12,410 nucleotides of DNA from Candidatus Coatesiibacteriota bacterium (GTDB lineage Bacteria > RBG-13-66-14 > B26-G2): NCBI GenBank assembly GCA_003647715.1, contig QMNJ01000033.1:1-12410 (forward strand), written 5' to 3'. The translations under genes were made by a program, and so were the position numbers. The notes beneath the pieces were generated by a model. It saw nothing but the letters and a program-made list of their open reading frames with translations, searched no databases and was not told where the DNA came from. Below are positions 1 to 6,779 of the stretch, in pieces. Position 1 is the stretch's first letter; each line of letters opens with the position of its first letter.

Positions 1-3
1 ACT

Positions 4-9
4 TATAAT
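4..9 (+). promoter_or_regulatory. possible -10 promoter element upstream of the HtrA gene
   Basis: A perfect TATAAT hexamer lies at 4-9, about 22 bases before the first ATG of the protease gene (32). A -10 box here would start transcription near 16 and leave a very short leader. The -35 region would fall outside the window, so the promoter cannot be confirmed. The surrounding bases are AT-rich, which makes a chance match plausible. If real, it would be the only candidate promoter I see for the whole downstream run of genes. Confidence 0.3.
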
Positions 10-31
10 AGAGCATTCTATTTTCATTGAT

Positions 32-1222
32 ATGAGAGATATGAACAGATTGCTAATAACAGCCGTTCTGATATTTTCAGTCATAAATATTGCTGGTTGT
101 GACCAGTCAGAGAAGACACCCGAAGCCCTTATGCATGCCCCTCCTAATGATGGAACAGCAGAGACAACATCTGATATAACGCTATCAAGGCAGAATGCCA
201 TAGTAGTTGCCGCAGAAGAGGTTGGTAAATCTGTGGTGACGGTTAAGACAGTAAAGACAGTCAGGCGAAAGGTCTTTGACCCCTTTAGTGATTTCTTCAG
301 CGACTTCTTCAGGGAGTTCTACTGGAGCCCACCCCTGAAGGAGTATAAACAGGAGGTTCCCGGACTTGGTTCTGGCTTTATTATTTCAGATGATGGTTAT
401 ATTCTTACCGCAGAGCATGTAGTCCACGGGGTGGATTCAGTCAAGGTTCAGTTCTCTGATGGTAGTGAAATCCCTGCTGAATTTATTGGCTCTGACTACT
501 ATGCGGATGTGGCGGTTCTGAAGGTGAATAAGGACAATCTACCTCCCGCCCGGCTTGGTAACTCTGACAGTGTAATAGTAGGAGAGTGGAGTATTGCTAT
601 AGGTCATCCTTTTGCCGAGGCGGTGGGCAGTCCCCAGCCATCGGTTACGGTGGGGGTGATAAGCGCTAAAGGAAGGACGATGAGAAGGGTGGATAATACC
701 ATAAGAATAAGTGAGAACCTTATTCAAACAGATGCTGCTATCAATCCGGGCAATTCGGGTGGTCCTCTGGTAAATGCCAATGGTGAGGTTATAGGGATAA
801 ACACAGCGATAATAACTACCAGTGGGGGGTCGCTGGGGATTGGATTTGCGGTGCCAATAAATACAGCCAGAAAGGTAGCAAGATATATCATTGAGAATCA
901 TGATAAGAGGAAGTCATGGCTTGGGGTATATCTTATACCGGTAACAGAGTCAATTGCCTATGTCATGGAGTTTAAGAATGAAGGTGGACTGCTCATTGCA
1001 GAGGTTGTGGTTGATAGCCCTGCATATAATGCCGGTCTCAGAAGTGGGGATGTTATCGTTTCATTTGATGGTAAGAAAGTGCATAAGACCGAGGAGTTTG
1101 ACAGAGTTGTCTTTTCTCATAGAGCGGGAGATGAGGTTGAACTTACGATTAGGAGGGCGGGAAAGAAGATGACGGGTAAGATAAGATTGGGAAGCCCCCC
1201 TGAGGGAGAGGCGGGTAGATGA
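32..1222 (+). CDS. HtrA/DegP-family serine protease, predicted lipoprotein, one PDZ domain
   Basis: Envelope quality-control protease that degrades or refolds misfolded periplasmic proteins (family knowledge). The N-terminus has a hydrophobic signal peptide ending in a lipobox (IAGC, Cys23), so the mature protein is probably lipid-anchored; a low-complexity linker follows. The trypsin-like domain spans about 55-285. The catalytic triad is visible: His129 in TAEHVV, Asp159 in ADVAVL, and Ser242 in NPGNSGGPL. An aromatic-rich segment at about 81-110 corresponds to the LA loop. A single PDZ domain covers about 296-388, as in DegS-like or short DegQ-like members; classical DegP has two. ATG 32 and ATG 41 are both possible starts, and 41 gives the more typical short signal peptide; neither has a clear Shine-Dalgarno. 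The stop overlaps the purB start by four bases (ATGA), implying translational coupling with a purine gene, an unexpected partner. Membrane anchoring and one PDZ suggest a sensor or regulatory role, but that is inference. Confidence 0.95.
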   Translation: MRDMNRLLITAVLIFSVINIAGCDQSEKTPEALMHAPPNDGTAETTSDITLSRQNAIVVAAEEVGKSVVTVKTVKTVRRKVFDPFSDFFSDFFREFYWSPPLKEYKQEVPGLGSGFIISDDGYILTAEHVVHGVDSVKVQFSDGSEIPAEFIGSDYYADVAVLKVNKDNLPPARLGNSDSVIVGEWSIAIGHPFAEAVGSPQPSVTVGVISAKGRTMRRVDNTIRISENLIQTDAAINPGNSGGPLVNANGEVIGINTAIITTSGGSLGIGFAVPINTARKVARYIIENHDKRKSWLGVYLIPVTESIAYVMEFKNEGGLLIAEVVVDSPAYNAGLRSGDVIVSFDGKKVHKTEEFDRVVFSHRAGDEVELTIRRAGKKMTGKIRLGSPPEGEAGR

Positions 1223-2511
1223 TAGAAAGATACACCAGTGATAGAATGAAGGAGGTCTGGTCCCGTCAGTCAAGGTATTCTCACTGGCTGGAGGTTGAAC
1301 TAGCGGTTATAAGGGCATGGTGTGAACTTGGAGTTGTGGATGTGGGCATCTATGACGAGATTAAGAAGAGAGCAAACTTTGAGGTTGAGAGAATTGATGA
1401 GATAGAGAAGAGTGTCAATCACGAGGTAGTCGCCTTTATCCAGAATGTAGAAGAACACATAGGTGAGCTCTCCAGATATTTCCATTTTGGTCTAACATCA
1501 TCCGACATTATGGATACCGCACTGGCACTGCAATTGAAAGAAGCGATGGATTTGGTGTTATCGGCATGTGAGGGTGTTCTTGGTGCGTTGAGAAAACTGG
1601 CAATAAAGTATAAGAAGACAGTTGTTATGGGCAGGACACACGGGATTCACGCAGAGCCAACCAGTTTCGGGTTGAAGATGGCATTGTTTTATAATGATAT
1701 GAAGTGTGATTATGATAGATTGAGGAGAGCCACTGATGGCATCTCATACGGTAAGATTTCGGGTGCGGTAGGAAATTATGCTCATATCTCACCGAAACTG
1801 GAGGGACTTGCCTGCTCTTATCTTGGTTTGAAACCCGCACCGATATCAAGCCAGGTTGTATCACGGGAAAGATTTGCAGAACTTATGACATCAATGGCAA
1901 TTACAGGTGCGACTCTTGAGAAGATAGCGGTAGAGATACGGCTTCTCCAGAGAACCGAGGTGGGTGAGGTGTTTGAGCCGTTTTATAGGTCTCAGAAGGG
2001 CTCTAGTGCGATGCCGCACAAGAAGAATCCTGTTCTATGCGAGAGGGTATGCGGTCTTGCTCGCTTGCTCAGGTCTTATGTGCTTGCTTCATTTGAGAAT
2101 ATTGCCCTGTGGCATGAGCGGGATATAAGCCACTCCTCGGTGGAGCGGGTGATACTTCCCGACTCCACTACTCTTCTTGAGTATATGCTTGGTAGGATGG
2201 CTTATATTCTAGAGAACATTACTGTAGATGAGAAAAGAATGGAGGAGAATATTCTTATCACTAAAGGTGCGGTATTCAGCGGTGGACTGCTTCATAAACT
2301 GGTGATGAAGGGTGTTCCAAGGGGGGAGGCGCATAATCTCGTTCAGTTGGTTTCTTTCAGGGCAATGGATGTTGGCAGAGAACTAAAGGAGGAGGTGCTG
2401 TCAGACGGCAAGATAATGTCTCACCTGACAGAAGATGAGGTTGAGGAGGTGTTTGATATCAGTTGGTATATTCGCTGGGTTGATGATATTTATGAAAGAT
2501 TGGGTATATAG
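1219..2511 (+). CDS. purB: adenylosuccinate lyase
   Basis: Fumarase/aspartase-superfamily lyase that acts twice in purine synthesis: it releases fumarate from SAICAR to give AICAR, and from adenylosuccinate to give AMP. It works in the cytoplasm as a homotetramer (family knowledge). The 430 residues match the usual Bacillus-type length. The superfamily signature is visible at 261-271 (GSSAMPHKKNP), carrying the mobile-loop catalytic serine Ser262/263. Other active-site residues sit at the positions expected for the Bacillus enzyme: His68, His89, TSSD at 93-96, and His141 in GRTHGIHAEP. The ATG lies inside the stop of the preceding protease gene (4-base overlap), with a GA-rich ribosome-binding stretch just upstream. 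purC follows after 24 bases. No missing residue or frameshift was seen. Confidence 0.98.
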   Translation: MIERYTSDRMKEVWSRQSRYSHWLEVELAVIRAWCELGVVDVGIYDEIKKRANFEVERIDEIEKSVNHEVVAFIQNVEEHIGELSRYFHFGLTSSDIMDTALALQLKEAMDLVLSACEGVLGALRKLAIKYKKTVVMGRTHGIHAEPTSFGLKMALFYNDMKCDYDRLRRATDGISYGKISGAVGNYAHISPKLEGLACSYLGLKPAPISSQVVSRERFAELMTSMAITGATLEKIAVEIRLLQRTEVGEVFEPFYRSQKGSSAMPHKKNPVLCERVCGLARLLRSYVLASFENIALWHERDISHSSVERVILPDSTTLLEYMLGRMAYILENITVDEKRMEENILITKGAVFSGGLLHKLVMKGVPRGEAHNLVQLVSFRAMDVGRELKEEVLSDGKIMSHLTEDEVEEVFDISWYIRWVDDIYERLGI

Positions 2512-2535
2512 GATGATTGTTAAATTATATGTGGT

Positions 2536-3276
2536 ATGAAGGAGTTGGTTGTGGAGGTAAAGAAATTGGAGAAGATATATGAGGGTAAGGCGAAGATATA
2601 TTACAGGACTGATAGAGATGGTGTATTAATCCAGGAGTTCAAGGACCACGCAACCGCATTTGATGGGGAGAAGTTTGCGGTGATAGAGGGCAAGGGCTAC
2701 CTCAATGCCAGAATATCTGCGTTATTATTCAGGGAGTTGAAGAGAAGGGGGCTTGAGAACCATTATGTTGATGATTATGATGATAAATCCCATCTTGTAT
2801 TAGAGCTCAAGATGATACCTGTAGAGGTGGTAGTAAGGAATATTGCTGCGGGTAGTTTGGTCAAGCGTCTTGGGTTTGAGATGGGAAAGGCGATATCACC
2901 CCCCATAGTTGAGTTTTACCTGAAGGCAGACGAGCTCCACGACCCTATTGTGAACAGATACCACATTAAGGCACTCGGTATTGCTGATGATGATACGCTT
3001 GATGAACTTGAAGTGGAGGCGCTCAAGGTCAATGATGCATTGGTGGAGGTATTCAATAAAGCAAGTATGAAACTGGTGGACTTCAAGTTAGAATATGGTA
3101 GGGCAAGGGATGGTTGTGTTATTCTTGGTGATGAGATTACTCCGGATACATGCCGATTGTGGGATAGGGAGACCGATAATACTCTTGATAAAGACAGGTT
3201 CAGGTTTGATAAGGGTGATTTGATTGAGGGCTATAGAGTGATTTATGAAAGATTATTGAGAGTTGTGTATAGTTGA
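2536..3276 (+). CDS. purC: SAICAR synthetase (phosphoribosylaminoimidazole-succinocarboxamide synthase)
   Basis: ATP-dependent ligase joining CAIR and aspartate to form SAICAR, the substrate of the upstream PurB. YEGKAK at 15-20 is the family's N-terminal nucleotide-binding motif. Family signature 1 is at 93-107 (MIPVEVVVRNIAAGS) and signature 2 at 180-188 (LVDFKLEYG). The C-terminal GDEITPDTCRLWD at 198-210 is also typical. The start is doubtful. ATG 2536 has no Shine-Dalgarno and adds about ten residues beyond the usual N-terminus, whereas an in-frame TTG at 2566 follows a perfect GGAGGT (2553-2558) by seven bases and would begin the protein MEKIYEGKAK. A GTG at 2551 preceded by AAGGAG is a third choice. 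With the TTG start the protein has 236 residues, close to many bacterial PurC proteins. Confidence 0.97.
   Translation: MKELVVEVKKLEKIYEGKAKIYYRTDRDGVLIQEFKDHATAFDGEKFAVIEGKGYLNARISALLFRELKRRGLENHYVDDYDDKSHLVLELKMIPVEVVVRNIAAGSLVKRLGFEMGKAISPPIVEFYLKADELHDPIVNRYHIKALGIADDDTLDELEVEALKVNDALVEVFNKASMKLVDFKLEYGRARDGCVILGDEITPDTCRLWDRETDNTLDKDRFRFDKGDLIEGYRVIYERLLRVVYS
2553..2558 (+). promoter_or_regulatory. strong Shine-Dalgarno inside the 5' end of the purC ORF
   Basis: GGAGGT lies seven bases before an in-frame TTG (2566) that would start PurC right at its conserved YEGKAK motif. The ATG at 2536 lacks any such site. The sequence therefore favours the downstream TTG as the working start, although the purine-rich coding sequence could produce this match by chance. 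Confidence 0.5.
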
Positions 3277-3280
3277 GGTG
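3275..3280 (+). promoter_or_regulatory. Shine-Dalgarno preceding a putative CTG start of the membrane protein gene
   Basis: GAGGTG overlaps the purC stop codon and is followed, after five T residues, by CTG at 3286. That CTG is in frame with the membrane-protein ORF whose first ATG is only at 3340. The spacing is normal for translation initiation. The stretch between CTG and ATG encodes 18 residues without a stop and completes the first hydrophobic helix. Confidence 0.45.
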
Positions 3281-3339
3281 TTTTTCTGAGAAGATTTAGT
3301 GATATAGTAAATTGGCTTATATGTGGAAGTTTTGCAGGT

Positions 3340-3720
3340 ATGATAAATGCCATATTGATGAGTATTACTTGGTATTTTTCAAATAATTTTATAACATATA
3401 TGGGTGGCTCTATTTTCTGGAAAACAGACCCAGATGTTGTTCTTGCAACTGTTGTCTCTTTTGTTGCTGGTGTTGGGTTTGCATTATTGTATATAGTGGT
3501 TCAAAGGTCTCTACCTGGTGTTTATCCATTCAGGGGGGCATTACTGGGTATGATTTCCTGGGTTGGGTTAGTTTTTCCATTCATAATGTTTTCAAGAACA
3601 GTGATTATGGTTCCTGGTGTATTTACATTTAATCTCGTAGTTCTCTCTTTCTTGAGTTTGCTTTTGATGGGCTTCTTTTGCGAAATTGTATATCACAGGA
3701 TATTGGAAGTGGGGGAATAG
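3340..3720 (+). CDS. small four-helix membrane protein of unknown function inside the pur cluster
   Basis: I do not recognise a named family. From ATG 3340 the product has 126 residues, with membrane segments at about 1-12 (truncated), 33-55, 64-85 and 94-118. The frame stays open upstream to the purC stop. Starting at CTG 3286, which has a well-placed GAGGTG ribosome-binding site, gives 144 residues and restores a complete first helix containing a glycine-rich GSFAG turn. I therefore think the true gene is 3286-3720. The first helix loosely recalls small YagU/DUF1440-like membrane proteins, but that is only an impression. The gene sits between purC and purF; its stop is three bases before the purF start and in the same frame. 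It is T-rich, as expected for membrane segments. A role linked to purine uptake or precursor supply is conceivable, but nothing in the sequence shows one. Confidence 0.8.
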   Translation: MINAILMSITWYFSNNFITYMGGSIFWKTDPDVVLATVVSFVAGVGFALLYIVVQRSLPGVYPFRGALLGMISWVGLVFPFIMFSRTVIMVPGVFTFNLVVLSFLSLLLMGFFCEIVYHRILEVGE

Positions 3721-3723
3721 GGA

Positions 3724-5124
3724 ATGGGTGATTGCGGCATATTCGGTATCTATGGGCATTCAGAAGCATCGGTGATTACATATATGGGGTTATATGCTTT
3801 ACAGCACCGGGGTCAAGAGAGTGCGGGTATTGTCTCAAGCGATGGTTCTATCCTGTATCATTACAAAGGTATGGGTGAGGTTCGGTTTGTGTTCAATGAG
3901 GAGAACCTCAGAAAGCTAAAGGGTTCAAGGGCAATTGGTCATGTGAGGTATTCTACCACTGGGACCAGTAATATCTATAATGCTCAGCCGATTAAGGTTG
4001 ACCTCTTAGATGGCTCACTTGCTGTCGCACATAATGGCAATATTGTCAATGCATATTCTCTGAGACGAGAACTGGAGTCGGGCGGGGCTATATTTCACAC
4101 CACCTCTGATAGTGAGATAATACTCCATCTCATCTCCAGGAGCAAAGATAGAGACAGGGTAGAGGCGATACTCACTGCTCTTAGAAAGCTTGAGGGAGCA
4201 TATTCACTGGTCTATCTGGATGAGGACAGGTTAATTACAGCAAGGGACCCCTGTGGTTTCAGACCCCTATGTCTTGGGAGGATGGATGGGGTGTTCGTGG
4301 TTGCATCTGAGACCTGTGCCTTTGATATGGTAGGGGCTGAATATATAAGGGATATCAAACCGGGTGAGATGGTTGTAATCTCCAAAGACGGCATTGAGTC
4401 AATGATGATACATAAAAGTGTATCTAATAATCTGTGCATATTTGAATATATATATTTTTCAAGACCTGATAGCTGTCTTGAGGGAAAAAGTGTTTATCAG
4501 ACCAGAAAGAAGATGGGTAGGATTCTGGCGGAAGAGAGCCCTGTTGATGCGGATATAGTAATACCGGTTCCCGACTCTTCCAACTGTGCCGCCCTGGGAT
4601 ATGCAGAGGAGTCGGGGATTCCATTTGAGTTCGGTTTAATCCGAAGCCACTATATTGGCAGGACATTTATTGAGCCGGAGCAGAAGACAAGGGACTTTGA
4701 CGCCAGAATAAAGTATAATGCGGTGAGAAATCTATTGGACGGGAAGAGAGTAGTAGTGGTGGACGATTCAATTGTGAGGGGGACCACTAGTAGTAAGATT
4801 ATAAATATGCTGAGGAGAATGGGCGCAGATGAGGTTCATCTGAGAGTATCTAGCCCCCCCATAACTCATTCCTGCTTTTATGGTATTGACACTCCAACGC
4901 GTAAGGAATTAGCTGCGTCATCAAGTAGTGTGGAGGAGATAGAGAGTTTCATAGGTGCGGACTCGCTGAGATATCTCTCACTGGATGGTCTTATGAAAGC
5001 GGTGGGAACCAAAAGGGGCAAGCACTGCATTGCTTGTTTTACTGGTGATTACCCAGTGCCGATACCGGAGGAGGCGGGAAAGGAAGCACTGGAGAAGGTT
5101 ATCTCCAGAATTCGCTTATTTTAG
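3724..5124 (+). CDS. purF: amidophosphoribosyltransferase (glutamine PRPP amidotransferase), iron-sulfur type
   Basis: First committed enzyme of purine synthesis: it transfers ammonia from glutamine to PRPP, giving phosphoribosylamine. The N-terminal class II glutaminase domain (about 4-230) begins at Cys4 in CGIFGIYGH, with QHRGQES (27-33), GHVRYSTTG (72-80) and AHNGNI (102-107). The phosphoribosyltransferase domain contains the PRPP loop VVVVDDSIVRGTT (343-355). Four cysteines match the [4Fe-4S] ligands of the Bacillus-type enzyme: Cys238 (NLCIFEYIYF), Cys384 (CFYGIDT), and Cys435 and Cys438 (HCIACF). The nucleophile is preceded only by Met-Gly-Asp, a much shorter propeptide than the roughly 11 residues of Bacillus. 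No longer N-terminus is possible, because an in-frame stop lies one codon upstream of the ATG. purM starts three bases after the stop. Feedback inhibition by purine nucleotides is expected from the family. Confidence 0.98.
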   Translation: MGDCGIFGIYGHSEASVITYMGLYALQHRGQESAGIVSSDGSILYHYKGMGEVRFVFNEENLRKLKGSRAIGHVRYSTTGTSNIYNAQPIKVDLLDGSLAVAHNGNIVNAYSLRRELESGGAIFHTTSDSEIILHLISRSKDRDRVEAILTALRKLEGAYSLVYLDEDRLITARDPCGFRPLCLGRMDGVFVVASETCAFDMVGAEYIRDIKPGEMVVISKDGIESMMIHKSVSNNLCIFEYIYFSRPDSCLEGKSVYQTRKKMGRILAEESPVDADIVIPVPDSSNCAALGYAEESGIPFEFGLIRSHYIGRTFIEPEQKTRDFDARIKYNAVRNLLDGKRVVVVDDSIVRGTTSSKIINMLRRMGADEVHLRVSSPPITHSCFYGIDTPTRKELAASSSSVEEIESFIGADSLRYLSLDGLMKAVGTKRGKHCIACFTGDYPVPIPEEAGKEALEKVISRIRLF

Positions 5125-5127
5125 TAT

Positions 5128-6132
5128 ATGGGAATAGATTATAAGGGCTCGGGAGTTGACCAAGACAGAGCAGACAGGTTGATATCTGGACTGTTGGCAA
5201 ATATAAATTCAACCCTAAAGCCATGGGTGATGTCTGGAGTTGGTGGATTTTCTGCACTGTTCAAGGTGCCATCCAGTTATAGGAAGCCGGTTCTCGCTGT
5301 AACTACTGATGGTGTGGGGACCAAGGTGAAACTGGCGGTGGAGTATGGCTACAACTTTAATGTGGGGGTAGATTTGGTAGCGATGAATGTGAATGACCTT
5401 CTATGTGTGGGTGCTGACCCTTTGGTCTTTCTTGATTATATTGCTACTGAATCGCTCAATGAGAAGGTCTATCGTGAAATTATCTCTGGGGTTGTGGATG
5501 GTTGTAAGATGGCTGGCTGTTCTCTTGTCGGGGGTGAGACAGCCCAAATGCCTGGTATGTATCAAAAGGGAGAGTATGACCTTGCGGGTTTTGCGGTTGG
5601 TGTCGTGGAGGAGGAGGAGATAATAACTGGAGAAAAGATAGCACCGGGCAATTTGGTTCTGGGTCTTACATCGTCTGGTCTCCATTCAAATGGCTTCTCA
5701 CTAATCCGCAGGTTGCTTGATGATGGACTATTAGAAGCGGATAAGACACTATCAGATGAAAAGACATTTATTGAATGCGTGATAGAGCCGACCATTATCT
5801 ATGTAGATGCATTAAGAGAGGTGAAGAAGTCGGGGGTAGATGTGAAGGGTGTGGTGAATATTACAGGCGGCGGTTTCTACGGTAATATACCAAGGGTTCT
5901 TCCGGAGGGCGTCTCAGTAAGGATATATCGGGATAGATGGAGAGTTCCTGAGGTATTCTTAGAGATTCAGAGAGCGGGCAATGTGTCGGATAGGGAGATG
6001 TTTTATACTTTTAATATGGGAATTGGTATGGTAATAATCATAGATGGAAGGAGAACTATTGATATTGAAGGTGTTGATTTCTGTATAATTGGAGAGGTGG
6101 TAGAGGGAGATAAAAAAGTAGAGATTGTATGA
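5128..6132 (+). CDS. purM: AIR synthetase (phosphoribosylformylglycinamidine cyclo-ligase)
   Basis: Converts FGAM to AIR with ATP, closing the imidazole ring. Visible family motifs are the N-terminal substrate/ATP segment TTDGVGTKVKLA (59-70), the Mg/ATP-contact region NDLLCVGADPLVFLDYIA (89-106), and GGETAQMPGMY (135-145). The 334-residue length is normal for single-domain PurM. The ATG begins three bases after the purF stop and has no obvious Shine-Dalgarno, so it is probably translated by coupling to purF. A N-terminus of the form DYKGSGVD agrees with the common YKDAGVD pattern, which supports this start. Its substrate comes from FGAM synthase, which is not encoded in this window. Confidence 0.98.
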   Translation: MGIDYKGSGVDQDRADRLISGLLANINSTLKPWVMSGVGGFSALFKVPSSYRKPVLAVTTDGVGTKVKLAVEYGYNFNVGVDLVAMNVNDLLCVGADPLVFLDYIATESLNEKVYREIISGVVDGCKMAGCSLVGGETAQMPGMYQKGEYDLAGFAVGVVEEEEIITGEKIAPGNLVLGLTSSGLHSNGFSLIRRLLDDGLLEADKTLSDEKTFIECVIEPTIIYVDALREVKKSGVDVKGVVNITGGGFYGNIPRVLPEGVSVRIYRDRWRVPEVFLEIQRAGNVSDREMFYTFNMGIGMVIIIDGRRTIDIEGVDFCIIGEVVEGDKKVEIV

Positions 6133-6133
6133 T

Positions 6134-6139
6134 GGAGGT
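6134..6139 (+). promoter_or_regulatory. Shine-Dalgarno for purN (TTG start)
   Basis: GGAGGT sits ten bases before the TTG at 6150, and a second AGGT at 6142-6145 lies four bases before it. An in-frame TAG at 6141-6143 rules out any earlier start, including the ATGs at 6129 and 6132. This makes TTG 6150, or the TTG two codons later at 6156, the only reasonable initiation codon. Confidence 0.65.
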
Positions 6140-6149
6140 ATAGGTAGAA

Positions 6150-6779
6150 TTGGTTTTGAATGTTGGTATACTGGTTTCTGGTCGCGGAAGCAATATGCAG
6201 GCGATTATAGAGGCAAACAGAGAAGGTCGCCTTGGGGTTGATAAGATAGTGGTTTTATCAGACAACCCGGATGCTCCCGCACTAGATAAGGCAAATGCAC
6301 TGGGTGTTGAAGCCATCTACATACCAGTTAAATCAAATGGAGCAAAACTTACTCCCGAGGAAGAAGATATGTTCGTTAAGGAATTGAAAGATAGGGATGT
6401 AGGGCTTGTCTGTCTTGCGGGTTTTATGAGGATTATCTCACACGGTATTCTGAGGGAGTATGAGGGAAGGATTATAAATATTCATCCCTCTCTTCTTCCC
6501 TCCTTCAGGGGCTTGAATGTTCACGAGAGAGTTCTTGAGTATGGATGTAGATACACTGGTTGCACAGTTCATTTTGTCACGGCGGATGTTGATGCGGGTC
6601 CGATAATACTGCAGGCATGTGTTCCGGTTAGACAGGATGACACCCCTGAGACCCTTGCTGAAAGAGTATTGAGGGAAGAGCACAGGATATATCCTATGTC
6701 GGTTAGATTATTCTCTGAAGGTCGGTTGTCGATAGAAGGGAGGAGGGTTATAATAGAAGGTTGGGAGGACTATGAATAG
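6150..6779 (+). CDS. purN: glycinamide ribonucleotide formyltransferase (folate-dependent)
   Basis: Transfers a formyl group from 10-formyl-THF to GAR, forming FGAR. The N-terminal Rossmann-like domain starts with GILVSGRGSNMQA (6-18), the phosphate-binding loop. The catalytic asparagine and histidine are Asn110 and His112 in NIHPSLLP, with His141 and Asp148 in HFVTADVDAGPII. The 209 residues match the family. The usual FPGLH after SLLP is FRGLN here. The start is TTG 6150 (or 6156), forced by an upstream in-frame stop and supported by a GGAGGT. The 3' end overlaps purH by eight bases. This is the folate-dependent PurN type; no formate-dependent PurT is seen. Confidence 0.97.
   Translation: MVLNVGILVSGRGSNMQAIIEANREGRLGVDKIVVLSDNPDAPALDKANALGVEAIYIPVKSNGAKLTPEEEDMFVKELKDRDVGLVCLAGFMRIISHGILREYEGRIINIHPSLLPSFRGLNVHERVLEYGCRYTGCTVHFVTADVDAGPIILQACVPVRQDDTPETLAERVLREEHRIYPMSVRLFSEGRLSIEGRRVIIEGWEDYE

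Noticed and set aside
539..901. Long minus-strand ORF opposite the protease gene, and similar antisense ORFs elsewhere
   Set aside because: They lie fully inside well-supported genes on the other strand, lack recognisable motifs, and have Ser/His/Tyr-rich compositions typical of antisense reading.
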